Assembly (NCBI GenBank): GCA_038120095.1
Contig: JAYOKZ010000017.1
Coordinates: forward strand, 1-64,000
Direction: 5' to 3'
Origin: UBA2589 sp038120095
GTDB taxonomy: Bacteria > Gemmatimonadota > Gemmatimonadetes > Longimicrobiales > Gaopeijiaceae
Length of the DNA: 64,000 nucleotides
Made by a program: the position numbers and the translations under genes
Shown: positions 10,401 to 18,130 of the stretch, one piece after another
Numbering within the stretch: the first letter of the stretch is position 1
Layout of the letters: each line of letters begins with the position of its first letter
The notes under the pieces: model-generated
The model's input: the letters and a program-made list of their open reading frames with translations, nothing else
The model's database searches: none
What the model was told of the DNA's origin: nothing

Positions 10401-11018
10401 GTCCTGATCGGACTGATGATCTTCCGGATGCCTTTCGGGATCATCAACACGGGTGTCGGCATCATTTCGCTCGCAGGCATCGTGGTGAACAATGCGATCA
10501 TCCTGATCGACTACATCGACGTTCTGCGTGACCGGGACGGGATGAACCGCCGAGAGGCTCTGGTTCACGGCGGCAAGACGCGTCTTCGTCCGGTTGTCCT
10601 CACGGCGCTGACGACGGCGCTCGGGATGGTTCCGCTGGCGATCGGGCTGAACTTCGACTTCTTCGGATTGTACGGGTCTCTCGATCCGGAGCTGTACTGG
10701 GGCGGTATGCAGGCGGCATGGTGGGGTCCCATGGCGGTGGCCATCATTGCCGGAATTCTGTTCGCAACATTCCTCACGCTGATCCTGGTGCCGGTCATGT
10801 ACTCCCTGGTCGACGACGCCACAGGATTCTTCCAGAGGTACTTCACGCGTCAGGAGGGTTCTGATCACGCGCTCGACTCTGCATCTTCGGTCGACGCACC
10901 TGTGCCGGGGCGCCCGGTTTCGGGCGAGCCGCTCCCGCCACAGACGGCGCCGGCAGGTGCTCGCCGGCAGGGGATTGGCGGGGGGGCGATGGTCGGGCCA
11001 CAGCCCGAAGCTGGTTAG
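7470..11018 (+). CDS. RND-family efflux transporter, inner-membrane permease (AcrB/HAE1-like)
   Basis: An 1182-residue permease, slightly longer than the usual 1020-1050. It has the standard layout of twelve membrane helices and two large periplasmic loops. TM1 follows HRTSVIVLLVIIGLMG; TM4 has GMLVDNAIVVVENIYR (residues 415-429); TM10 has GIVVNNAIILIDYI (from about residue 1003). Compared with AcrB, D407 is kept (D418), but the positions of D408 and K940 are both Asn (N419 and N1007). The second periplasmic loop carries a Gly/Pro insertion (around residues 671-690), and the C-terminal tail beyond about 1110 is Pro/Gly/Ala-rich and probably disordered. It starts one base after the adaptor stop. 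The substrate cannot be predicted. Confidence 0.93.
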   Translation: MKSAQEDRQSERLGAVETFREFAATSFAVEHRTSVIVLLVIIGLMGTLAYRATPKESFPELAVPIIAINTIYPGVSPADVESQVTRIIEEDLSTISDIKELTSTSIEGYSSVVAEFDTSIDLNEALQKVREKVDLAKADLPSDAEEPSIIEFNFSEIPVLQVNLSGDYGLVRLKEIAEELQDRLETLPAVLRADLRGGLEREVKVDVDLSKMNYYGVALQDVIDAIRNENVNIPGGSIDVGDTKYLVRIDGELDDPTLIEDLVVAVQGERPVYVRDVATVDFGFAERESFARMDDRAVVTLDVIKRSGENIIETAEAIRAEVDAMAALLPPTTDIRITSDQSEQIEEMVSSLENNIISGLILIVGVLFFFLGASTSMFVAVSIPSSMFLSFMVLKAMGTSMNMIVLFSLILALGMLVDNAIVVVENIYRYIEEGWDRQTAAKKATGEVAIPIIAATATTLAAFAPLLFWPGEVGEFMGYMPRTLIITLTSSLFVALVIVPTLCGMFMRLDGTRGAPLTPAARWAVIVGVLFILLGTASANPLTAAMFAGTALALWALHRLVLRDAGRSFQDVFLPAVMDRYEGALRWSLNHRARLIGGTAVVFVATFVTYVATPLGAGLEYFPEDMPPPMLTIDVETPVGTRASVTDDLVRRIESELKAVSGRGDWESVVAVTGGGGGGGNPMGGGPSGPEGGRLSISLVDFQDREADAFATLSEMQASVGRQIAGATITVDKVSEGPPAGAPVSIELVGEDPDELKRISDEILGILEGSPVFLKLAGLDSDMDAARPELSIDVDRERAALYNLNTQRVGMAVRGAINGIEAAKYRTGNDEYDIVVRLAPEYRDELEGLRELTVMAEGVQVPLVEVATWRVEDGAGTIRRKDQTRMATIVSNVASGYANNDVLAEVQATLADYTTTLPPGYTLRYSGQSQDQDEATAFLSGAFLTALMLIGFILISQFNSVIKPVIILTSVIMSTAGVLIGLMIFRMPFGIINTGVGIISLAGIVVNNAIILIDYIDVLRDRDGMNRREALVHGGKTRLRPVVLTALTTALGMVPLAIGLNFDFFGLYGSLDPELYWGGMQAAWWGPMAVAIIAGILFATFLTLILVPVMYSLVDDATGFFQRYFTRQEGSDHALDSASSVDAPVPGRPVSGEPLPPQTAPAGARRQGIGGGAMVGPQPEAG
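9489..9506 (+). repeat. GGT trinucleotide microsatellite within the RND permease gene
   Basis: Six GGT codons followed by GGA encode seven consecutive glycines, then NPMGGG, in the second periplasmic loop of the permease. In-frame slippage here would change loop length without breaking the gene. Confidence 0.9.
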
Positions 11019-11101
11019 GGATCGGGGCCCGGCTCTTGCCGGATCCTCGGAGGCCCGCGGTTGGCCGGTGCGTCATCCGCCGCAGCTGAGCACTCCATCC
11101 G

Positions 11102-11578
11102 ATGAATCGCCCGACTCCCGCTGGTGCCCGACGGGCCGTCAACGAGGCAATTCAGAATCTCATGGCGAGCAGGCTGGGACGGGGCTTCGTTCCACTCGGA
11201 CTGCTCTTCGTATGGGGTGCGGGCGCCATGCCGTTCGGGGGGGCGATCTGGCTGCCGGCGGGGGCTCTGGCCGCTGCGGCATCGATGCTCGCCTACGGCC
11301 TCGGGGTCGTCCAGCGGGCGATGGGGCAGGGCCGCCGGCCCTGGATGCGGTTGGCCTCGTTGGGCAGCGTGCTTCCATCGATCTTCGGACTCTACGTAAC
11401 CTGCTGGATCGGGCTGCGTGGATTCACGCTCGGTATGGACTTCCCGGCGGTCGCGTCCGCGAGTGCCGGCACCGTGCTCGGCTTGTGGTCGCTCGCAGCC
11501 TGGCTCAAGGTGATAGAGATTGAGCAGCTGGCCCGGATCATGACCGCGAACCTCGATGGGCATGGAGGAGTGGATTGA
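11102..11578 (+). CDS. Conserved-looking integral membrane protein, unknown function
   Basis: A 158-residue protein with about four hydrophobic helices: LGLLFVWGAGAMPFGGAIWL, the Ala-rich stretch after it, FGLYVTCWIGLRGF and GTVLGLWSLAAWLKVIE. I do not recognise a family. It lies 84 bases after the RND permease and overlaps the next gene (TTGA), so it may be cotranscribed with the hydrolase downstream. No catalytic motif is visible. Confidence 0.6.
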   Translation: MNRPTPAGARRAVNEAIQNLMASRLGRGFVPLGLLFVWGAGAMPFGGAIWLPAGALAAAASMLAYGLGVVQRAMGQGRRPWMRLASLGSVLPSIFGLYVTCWIGLRGFTLGMDFPAVASASAGTVLGLWSLAAWLKVIEIEQLARIMTANLDGHGGVD

Positions 11579-12510
11579 GGAAGAGAATCCCGCGGTTCGT
11601 CCTCTTCGCGCTGATGATTTCGGGGCCGGCCGGTCCGGCTCATCTGGCGGGGCAACGGATTCGTGAGGGGGTGGTCAACCTCGAAGATGCGCGTCTCTTC
11701 TACGAAGTCATCGGAGAGGGTGCGCCCATCATCGTAGTTCATGGTGGGCCGGGGCTGGACCACGCCTATCTGCAGCCGGGTCTCGATGCTCTCGCGAACC
11801 AGCACATGCTCGTCTATTACGATCAGCGTGGGACCGGGCGCTCCGGCACCACCATCGATTCCACGACCATCAATATCGATCGGTTCGTCGAGGACGTAGC
11901 GGCGGTCCGGCAGGCCCTCGGACTCGAGCGGGTCAGCGTCCTCGGCCACTCGTTTGGAAGCCTCATCGCGATCCAGTACGCACTGCGTCATCCCGAGACG
12001 CTGCGGGCGCTGATCCTCATGAATCCCGTCGAGCCTGGATCGAGACATCGGGCCCGGACCACGGAGCGCCAGCGCGCGGGACAGTCGCAGGAAGATCGAG
12101 AGGCCATTCAAACTCTGACTCAGAGTGAGAGTTTCATGTCGCGCGACGCCGCAACGCTGGGCGAGGTCTACCGGCTCTCGTTTCGCTCCGTGTTCAAGGA
12201 TGGTGATCGTGCGTCTGAGCTGGATCTGGATCTGCAGGCCTCCACGGCCCGGAACGGGCAGGATGTCGCCGCCTTGCTTGGTGGAAGCCTGGGTGAGGTA
12301 GACTGGTGGGAAGACCTTCCCGGAATCCGGTCGCCGGTGCTTGTGCTCCACGGCCGCTTCGATGCGCCCCCGATCGAGATGTCCCGGGAGTTGGCGGCGG
12401 CCTTTCCCGGTGGGATGCTCGAGATCCTCGATGCGGGACATTTCCCGTACGTGGAGGACCGGACGGGCCTGCTGTCTGCTGTTTCAGGTTTTTTCGCCGG
12501 TATCCGCTGA
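11575..12510 (+). CDS. Exported alpha/beta-fold hydrolase (proline iminopeptidase-like)
   Basis: A 311-residue protein starting at TTG, which overlaps the previous stop. It has an N-terminal signal peptide (RFVLFALMISGPAGPAHLAGQ). The alpha/beta hydrolase fold is clear: oxyanion motif HGGPGLDHAY, YYDQRGTGRS, nucleophile elbow GHSFGS, acid in HGRFDAPP, and catalytic His in AGHFPYVE. The HGGPG plus DQRGTGRS pair is typical of proline iminopeptidase and tricorn-interacting-factor-like enzymes (S33), so an exo-aminopeptidase is plausible. It could also be an esterase. Export to the periplasm follows from the signal peptide. Confidence 0.82.
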   Translation: MRKRIPRFVLFALMISGPAGPAHLAGQRIREGVVNLEDARLFYEVIGEGAPIIVVHGGPGLDHAYLQPGLDALANQHMLVYYDQRGTGRSGTTIDSTTINIDRFVEDVAAVRQALGLERVSVLGHSFGSLIAIQYALRHPETLRALILMNPVEPGSRHRARTTERQRAGQSQEDREAIQTLTQSESFMSRDAATLGEVYRLSFRSVFKDGDRASELDLDLQASTARNGQDVAALLGGSLGEVDWWEDLPGIRSPVLVLHGRFDAPPIEMSRELAAAFPGGMLEILDAGHFPYVEDRTGLLSAVSGFFAGIR

Positions 12511-12526
12511 CGGAAGGGAGATCCTC

Positions 12527-12754
12527 ATGGGCTCGGAAGCGACCCGCCGCATTCTGAAGGTGCTGGCCGGCTACGTGGTCGGGGGATGGGCCGTTCGTGG
12601 ACTCGGGCAGTGGCTGGCCGGTGTGCTGGCGCTGCCGCCCCTTTTCGATCGCCTGCTCTGGGGGGGGCTTGTGCTGGGCCTTCCCGTCGCGTTGCTGGTG
12701 GCGTGGACGTACCCATCGATCGGGCGGCACGGTGAAAGGGGGCCCTTACGGTGA
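12527..12754 (+). CDS. Small two-helix membrane protein
   Basis: A 75-residue ORF preceded by a good ribosome-binding site (GGAAGGGAG at 12512-12520). It has two predicted membrane helices (VLAGYVVGGWAVRGLGQWL and LLWGGLVLGLPVALLVAWTY) and a short charged tail. The pattern resembles the membrane module at the N-terminus of some CadC/adenylate-cyclase/TPR proteins, standing alone here; that similarity is by eye and tentative. It overlaps the following GNAT gene by 4 bases (GTGA). Confidence 0.6.
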   Translation: MGSEATRRILKVLAGYVVGGWAVRGLGQWLAGVLALPPLFDRLLWGGLVLGLPVALLVAWTYPSIGRHGERGPLR

Positions 12755-13254
12755 CTGAGGTGACGCTGCGACCTCTGGACTCCCGGGACTGGTCCGCGGT
12801 TCGGGCCATCTACGTGGAAGGGATCGCGACGGGGAACGCGACGTTCGAGACGGAGCCGCCGGACTGGGACGCCTGGGACGCGTCACGGCTCCCGTTGGGT
12901 CGGCTCGTTGCGGAGCAGGGTGGCCGGATCCTTGGGTTTGCGGCACTCAGTCCCACCTCGACCCGAAGCGCGTACGCGGGCGTGGCCGAGGTGATGGTCT
13001 ATGTCGGTGATGAGGCCAGAGGTCAGGGAGTCGGTCGACTCCTGATGATGGGCCTCGTGCAGGCTGCCGAGGCTGCCGGGATCTGGACGCTTCAGGCGAG
13101 CGTGTTCCCAGAGAACGAGGCCTCGATCCGTGTCCACTTGAGCGTCGGTTTCCGAGAGGTTGGACGGCGGGAGCGCATTGCCCGCTCTCACGACGGTCGA
13201 TGGCGCGACACGGTCTTCCTGGAGCGCCGCAGCGCCGTCGTTGGGACCGAATAA
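12751..13254 (+). CDS. GNAT N-acetyltransferase, phosphinothricin/methionine-sulfoximine acetyltransferase-like
   Basis: A 167-residue GNAT enzyme with GTG start, coupled to the small membrane gene. It has the PAT/MddA-type N-terminus (IYVEGIATGNATFETEPP) and the acetyl-CoA pyrophosphate loop ARGQGVGRLL, preceded by a typical beta-strand (GVAEVMVYV). The C-terminal NEASIRVHLSVGFREVGRR is usual for this subfamily. Known members acetylate phosphinothricin, methionine sulfoximine or methionine sulfone; the real substrate here is uncertain. It is convergent with the M55 gene, 50 bases away. Confidence 0.83.
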   Translation: MTEVTLRPLDSRDWSAVRAIYVEGIATGNATFETEPPDWDAWDASRLPLGRLVAEQGGRILGFAALSPTSTRSAYAGVAEVMVYVGDEARGQGVGRLLMMGLVQAAEAAGIWTLQASVFPENEASIRVHLSVGFREVGRRERIARSHDGRWRDTVFLERRSAVVGTE

Positions 13255-13303
13255 CCTGGTCCGTTGATCAGGAGGGCGCTCGGATCGCGCCGTCGGGAGC
13301 ACC

Positions 13304-14200
13304 CTACGGAGAAATGCTTGCCGAGTACCTCGTGGTGAAGGCAATGAATCGGGAGACTTCCGACATGTTGCGACCGACGAAGCGGATCGTGTGGGCGTCG
13401 ACCCGATCGACGTTCGGCAGGTAGGCCATGACCTCGGCCGGCAGGTAGTTCTTGAACGAGATCTCCAGTTCGACCGGACCGCTCATCACGTACGGTGAGA
13501 AGTCGTCGAGGCGGCCGAGAGCAGCACGGACCCGGTCACCAATGAGCGCGTACGACGCCTCCGGCATGATGGTGCGGGCCGAGTGGAAGCCGTAGTTCCA
13601 CTTCACGACGGCTCCCTCCATGTCACCAATGACGCGTCGCGCCTCCTCGACCGTTGCATCGTCTCCCGAGATCATGATGACCGGAACTCCGAAGTCACCG
13701 GCGATGGCAGCGTTGATGCTCGCCTCCATCATCTCGACCCCGTTGATCCGGACCGCGGTCAGGCTCGCGCTGGAGATGGTGTGGGCGCGTACCCCCTCCA
13801 CGTTGGTGGTGCTGGCGTGGTACCCGATGAAGATGGCAGCATCGAAGGTCTCGTCGATGCCCTCCATCATCATCAGTGGGCGAGGCCAAGCACGAATCAG
13901 CTGAATGTCCTCGGGTAGTTGCTCGATCAGCAGGTTCTCGCCGTTCCCGTGAGAGTCGGATACGAGGATCTCGGTGGCGCCCATCTCGCGCGCAGCGGTG
14001 ATCGCGGCATTGACCTCGTTCGTCATGAACTGGCGAAAGCGACCGTACTCGAAACCTCCGGGGCCCAGCTGGTCGCCGGTCACGACTCCAACGACGCCCT
14101 CGAGATCGGCAGAGATGTACACCTTGAGACCATCCTGGGCGGACAGGGGCCCGGCCAGGAGAAGAGAAAGTCCCGCAAGGAGGGTGAGATTCCGGGTCAT
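13304..14200 (-). CDS. dppA: Exported M55-family D-aminopeptidase (DppA-like)
   Basis: A 298-residue protein. The ATG at 14200 is chosen because it gives a signal peptide (LTLLAGLSLLLAGPLSAQ); longer frames upstream run through the neighbouring gene. The M55 zinc-site residues are all visible: Asp and Glu in ISADLEGVVGV, His in SDSHGNGEN, His in FIGYHAS, Glu in GVEMMEASINAA. The known DppA is a cytoplasmic decamer that removes N-terminal D-amino acids; this one looks periplasmic. It overlaps the nitronate monooxygenase gene by 4 bases. Confidence 0.88.
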   Translation of the reverse strand: MTRNLTLLAGLSLLLAGPLSAQDGLKVYISADLEGVVGVVTGDQLGPGGFEYGRFRQFMTNEVNAAITAAREMGATEILVSDSHGNGENLLIEQLPEDIQLIRAWPRPLMMMEGIDETFDAAIFIGYHASTTNVEGVRAHTISSASLTAVRINGVEMMEASINAAIAGDFGVPVIMISGDDATVEEARRVIGDMEGAVVKWNYGFHSARTIMPEASYALIGDRVRAALGRLDDFSPYVMSGPVELEISFKNYLPAEVMAYLPNVDRVDAHTIRFVGRNMSEVSRFIAFTTRYSASISP

Positions 14201-15219
14201 GATCGATGTCCTGGTTCGGTGGGTCCTGGCTCCTCGGAGGCACGGGCCGCCCTGGCGCACGCCTCGACAATCTCGCCTGCGGGTACGATCCGGTCGATCC
14301 CGGAGACGGAGCGGCCCGCCTGCCAGTATACGGTGGAGTCTTGGGCGCCGAAGGCGGTTCGTTTGAGCGTCCAGGCGGACTTCAGAGCATAGATGGTCCG
14401 CATCCAATGCTTGCTTTTCCGGCCGCGGAGCATCCGCTGCGCGATGGGGCCGGCTTTCAGGCCGAGGCGCTGCACGTAGGGAGTGTTGATCACGGCAACC
14501 GGAACGCCCGTGAGTCGTTCTGTCAGAACGATGTCTTCTTCCTTGGCGTCGATGATGGCCTGCTTGTAGCGGGCACTGGCCAGACACTCATGGGTCGCGA
14601 TGAAGCGGGTCCCCATCTGTACCCCTGCATACCCCATGTCGAGGGCGGAGGCGAACTCGCCTGGCGTGCCGATTCCCCCGGCGCACACGACGGGAAGCCC
14701 GAGATCCGCAACTTCGTCGAGCAGGTGTCGAGCCGACTTCGGGCCGGCGTGGCCGCCCGCTCGACGGTTGACCGCGATCAGACCGTGGACACCGGAGTCG
14801 ACTGCCTTTTCAGCCCACTTGCGCTCCGTCACGTCGTGATAGACCACTCCCCCCGCGCGTTCAACTCGATCCACGACCCAATCGGGCTTCCCGAGGGAGG
14901 TGATGAAGAAGCGGACGCCCTCCTCGAGGGCCACCTCGATCCACACCTCCATACGCTTTCGATACGTCTCCGACGAGGCCTCAATCAGAGCGTTCATTCC
15001 GATCGGGCGGTTGGTGATGGATCGGATCGCACGCAGTCCTTCCCGAAAATCGAGCCCGAACACGTACGTCAGCGTCACAGGCTGAACGACCCCGAGCCCT
15101 CCCGCCAACGAGGCCGCGGCGACCAGTTCGACGTTCGAGCACGGATACATCGGGCCGCAGATGAGCGGCACGTCGATGCCGGCATCTCGGGTCAGAGGGG
15201 TATCGAGGGGGCCCGTCAT
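14197..15219 (-). CDS. Nitronate monooxygenase (2-nitropropane dioxygenase family)
   Basis: A 340-residue FMN-dependent TIM-barrel enzyme. It begins with CGPMYPCSNVELVAAASLAGG, then GLGVVQ, the catalytic-type His in RRAGGHAGP, the phosphate-binding VVCAGGIGTP, and GVQMGTRFIATHE. The family oxidises alkyl nitronates; some members have other roles. Upstream it overlaps the DUF4442 gene by 4 bases, and downstream it overlaps the M55 gene the same way, so the three form one minus-strand operon. No signal peptide, so cytoplasmic. Confidence 0.88.
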   Translation of the reverse strand: MTGPLDTPLTRDAGIDVPLICGPMYPCSNVELVAAASLAGGLGVVQPVTLTYVFGLDFREGLRAIRSITNRPIGMNALIEASSETYRKRMEVWIEVALEEGVRFFITSLGKPDWVVDRVERAGGVVYHDVTERKWAEKAVDSGVHGLIAVNRRAGGHAGPKSARHLLDEVADLGLPVVCAGGIGTPGEFASALDMGYAGVQMGTRFIATHECLASARYKQAIIDAKEEDIVLTERLTGVPVAVINTPYVQRLGLKAGPIAQRMLRGRKSKHWMRTIYALKSAWTLKRTAFGAQDSTVYWQAGRSVSGIDRIVPAGEIVEACARAARASEEPGPTEPGHRS

Positions 15220-15707
15220 CGGGGATCGCGCGTGGAACCGAGTCGCCAGTGCGCCGTGACGGTGGCAACGATGTCACCCTGCTCGTCGCGGATCGTAGCT
15301 TCGACGGGATGCTCCAATGGGCCGCTGAACGTGGGGAGCGAGCACGATGCCTCGGCTACGAGGGGGCCGCGAGCCTTCTTCGAGTAACGGACCTCAAGCC
15401 CGATCAGGATTGCGCGAAGGTCCGTCCCCAGGACACCCATCAGCGAGAGTCCGGTGGCCAGTTCTCCCACGTTCGCGAGAGCGATTGCGTGGACCGATCT
15501 CAGATGATTGCGAACCCGACGCCGATCTCGAAGGAGGACGCGAGCATGTCCGGGTTCGAAGTCGAGCACGGTACTGCGGATCGAGTTCGTGTAGGGAACC
15601 AAAAGGCCCAGGATTCGGGAGAAGATCCACCGGCCCCCGGGGAGGTCGGACAGCATCGACCAGAGACTCGTGAGTCGGTCCCCGGGGTTTTCGTTCGATC
15701 GAGCCAT
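15216..15707 (-). CDS. DUF4442 hotdog-fold (thioesterase-like) protein
   Basis: The frame extends to 15767. I choose ATG 15707 (MARSNENPG) because GGAG lies just upstream and the extra residues look non-native. About 163 residues. The hotdog/DUF4442 core is recognisable: ARVLLRDRRRVRNHLRSVHA followed by ALANVGELATGL, which matches the NHLGSVHAxALxNLxE pattern of PaaI-like thioesterases. It probably acts on an acyl-CoA or acyl-ACP. It is the first gene of the three-gene minus-strand operon. Confidence 0.75.
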   Translation of the reverse strand: MARSNENPGDRLTSLWSMLSDLPGGRWIFSRILGLLVPYTNSIRSTVLDFEPGHARVLLRDRRRVRNHLRSVHAIALANVGELATGLSLMGVLGTDLRAILIGLEVRYSKKARGPLVAEASCSLPTFSGPLEHPVEATIRDEQGDIVATVTAHWRLGSTRDPR

Positions 15708-16099
15708 GGCTCCGGAGTCGACGTGGGCGGCCTCTCTCATCATCTGGCCCCGGCACGCGATTCGCAACGATGCGGAAGGAGCACTGTAACGCGCCGGGGT
15801 CGGCCGGATTCATCGCGAAACCGTCGACGATCGTATGATGCGCAGACTTTCTGTGTTGATCGTTCGGCGCGATTGTCCACCTTCTCGCGGATGTCGTCGG
15901 TGTGGACGGGAGGCCGACGGCGCCTCCTTACGTCACACGCTTTGCGGCATTCGGAGGAGTGTGAGCGGCAACCGGGATCGCCTGGTTTGACCTCGCATCG
16001 GTCCCGGATCGCGATACGACTTTCATGACGACGAACAGATGATGCGCCTCTCCGCGATCCCCGGGGATCGGCTCCGTCGAAGCACGCTCGATCCAGTGG
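15708..16099. other. Divergent intergenic region between DUF4442 and MATE genes
   Basis: 392 bases without a convincing gene. It should hold promoters for both directions. A TTGACC near 15988 points towards the MATE gene but has no good -10 at the right distance. No hairpin with a T run seen. ORFs across the region are arginine-rich shadows. Confidence 0.6.
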
Positions 16100-17497
16100 G
16101 TGGAGGCGTTGATCGGTAACGCGGTCCCGGGCCTTCGGGATTACGGGCCGACGCGGGCCGATGTTCGGGCGTTGGTCGAACTCGCTGCTCCCGTCACGCT
16201 CGTTCAGGTCGGCCTCATGGCCATGGGTGCGGTCGACACGGTGATGGTCGGTCGGGTATCGGCTGCAGACCTGGCCGCGGTTGCGATCGGGAACCTGTAT
16301 TTCCTGATCATGGCCATCTTCGGCCAGGGCGTTCTGTTCGCCCTGGATCCCGTGATCTCCCAGGCGGTGGGTGCGGGCGACGAGGCAGGGGTTGCCAGGG
16401 GAGTGCAGCGCGGATTGATCCTCGCGGTGCTCATCTCTGCGGGGGTGACGTTTCTTCTCCTTCCTGCCGGCTGGCTGCTGGCCGCCGCACGGCAGCCTCT
16501 CGAGGTCGTTCCGATCGCCGCCAACTACGTACGGGGCCTCGTGCTCGGCGTCCTCCCGTTTTACGCGTTCAATGTCTTTCGACAGAGTCTGCAGGCGATG
16601 CGATGCGTTCGTCCGATCGTGCTCACCGTATTGATCGCGAATGTTCTCAACGTGCTCCTCAACTGGATTCTGATCTTCGGAAATCTCGGGGCGCCGAGCC
16701 TGGGGGCCGTAGGGTCCGCGTGGGCCACGAGCATCAGCCGGTGGTGCCTCGTGATCGTGCTCGGGACTCTGGGGTGGTCGCGGATCAGCGCGACCTTGAG
16801 ACCGTGGAGGCGGGACGCGTTCGCATGGAAACCGATCATCCGGTTTCTTCGTGTCGGTGCGCCGATCGGTGCCCAGCAGCTCCTCGAATTCGGCGTCTTT
16901 GGAGCTGCCGGCCTGTTGATGGGTCTCCTGGGAACGGTCGCGCTCGCTGGCCACCAGGTCGCGCTTCAGCTGGCCGCGATCACGTTCATGTTTCCGGTGG
17001 GCATTGCCCAGGCGACGAGTGTCGTCGTCGGCCAGGCGGTCGGTCGTGACGCGCCCGAGGCGGCGCGTCGGGCGGTCGGCGCCCGCCAGTTTAATGCGAC
17101 CGTCGTGATGACGCTCACTGCCGCCATGTTTCTGACGCTGCCACTCCCTCTCGCCCGAATTTTTTCGACGGACCCGGTGGTCGTGGCGGCTGCTGCCACC
17201 CTTCTGCCGATCGCGGGGGTCTTCCAGGTCTTCGACGGATTACAGGTCGCCTCGGCAGGGGCGCTTCGCGGGGTAGGGGACACCCGGGTTCCGATGCTCC
17301 TCAACCTTCTGGGATTCTGGTGCCTCGGCCTCCCAGTGTCGGGTTTTCTCGGGTTTCCACTCGACTGGGGTCCTCGCGGTGTCTGGTGGGGCCTCGCCTT
17401 CGGTATCGCGGTCGTTGCGGTTCTGCTGGTCGCTCGGGTTCGACGTCGCTTTGGTCGCTCTTTGGGACGTCTCGTCATCGACGATCACCCGACCTAG
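16100..17497 (+). CDS. MATE-family multidrug/Na+ or H+ antiporter
   Basis: A 465-residue membrane protein with about twelve hydrophobic helices in two homologous halves. The first helix region has the MATE pattern APVTLVQVGLMAMGAVDTVM and the following GNLYFLIMAIFGQGVLFALD. The second half repeats it around GAPIGAQQLLEFGVFGAAG and ALAGHQVALQLAAITFMFPV. Start is GTG. It exports cationic or aromatic compounds in known members; the substrate here is unknown. A 35-base gap separates it from the epimerase gene. Confidence 0.92.
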   Translation: MEALIGNAVPGLRDYGPTRADVRALVELAAPVTLVQVGLMAMGAVDTVMVGRVSAADLAAVAIGNLYFLIMAIFGQGVLFALDPVISQAVGAGDEAGVARGVQRGLILAVLISAGVTFLLLPAGWLLAAARQPLEVVPIAANYVRGLVLGVLPFYAFNVFRQSLQAMRCVRPIVLTVLIANVLNVLLNWILIFGNLGAPSLGAVGSAWATSISRWCLVIVLGTLGWSRISATLRPWRRDAFAWKPIIRFLRVGAPIGAQQLLEFGVFGAAGLLMGLLGTVALAGHQVALQLAAITFMFPVGIAQATSVVVGQAVGRDAPEAARRAVGARQFNATVVMTLTAAMFLTLPLPLARIFSTDPVVVAAAATLLPIAGVFQVFDGLQVASAGALRGVGDTRVPMLLNLLGFWCLGLPVSGFLGFPLDWGPRGVWWGLAFGIAVVAVLLVARVRRRFGRSLGRLVIDDHPT

Positions 17498-17531
17498 CTT
17501 TCCCTCGGGTCCTCCACTTCAGCCCCGTGCC

Positions 17532-18086
17532 ATGGCTTTCACCTTCGAACGGCTCGCGATCCGGGATGTCATCGCGATCCGCCCGGAACGGCATCTCGAC
17601 GATCGAGGCTTCTTCAGGGAGACGTTTCGACGTGAGGCGTTTGCGGAAGCCGGGATTGATCTGCCCTTCGTACAGGACAATCTCACTCGATCGGTCAGAG
17701 GGACACTTCGGGGCCTCCACTATCAGCTGCCCCCGGCGCCGCAGGGCAAACTCGTCGGTGTTGCCAGCGGCCGAATCTTCGACGTGGCCGTCGATCTCCG
17801 GAGAGGGGGGCCGACCTTCGGAAAATGGGTAGGGCGTACACTCGACGTCGAAAAGGGGGACATGCTGTGGGTGCCCCCGGGGTTTGCCCATGGCTACTGC
17901 ATCCTGTCGGAGACCGCCGACGTGTTCTACAAAGTCACCGCTTACTATGAGCCTGATCTGAATCGAGGGGTCCGATGGGATGACCCGAAGCTCGGTATTC
18001 GATGGCCAGTAGCAAGCCCGCTCCTTTCCGAGGCAGACCGTCGCCAGCCCAATTTCGACCGATGCGAGAATCCATTTCGTATCTGA
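17532..18086 (+). CDS. rfbC: dTDP-4-dehydrorhamnose 3,5-epimerase family protein
   Basis: A 184-residue cupin-fold epimerase. I use ATG 17532 (MAFTFERL) because the longer frame covers the end of the MATE gene. Conserved features: DDRGFFRETFR, QDNLTRSVRGTLRGLHYQ (with the catalytic His), the Lys/Asp strand GKLVGVASGRIFDVAVDLR, and WVPPGFAHGYCIL followed by FYKVTAYYEP. It converts dTDP-4-keto-6-deoxyglucose towards dTDP-L-rhamnose. The other rml genes are not nearby, so it may serve an O-antigen or glycan pathway encoded elsewhere, or a related 3-epimerase role. Confidence 0.9.
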   Translation: MAFTFERLAIRDVIAIRPERHLDDRGFFRETFRREAFAEAGIDLPFVQDNLTRSVRGTLRGLHYQLPPAPQGKLVGVASGRIFDVAVDLRRGGPTFGKWVGRTLDVEKGDMLWVPPGFAHGYCILSETADVFYKVTAYYEPDLNRGVRWDDPKLGIRWPVASPLLSEADRRQPNFDRCENPFRI

Positions 18087-18130
18087 TGTAAGGCCGGCAC
18101 CTCGTGACACGGACGTCCCGCGGGGATGAA

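Noticed and set aside
15249..16028. Plus-strand 259-codon frame in the 15.2-16 kb region
   Set aside because: It lies opposite the DUF4442 and nitronate genes and is Arg/Ser/His-rich, typical of a GC-rich shadow frame.
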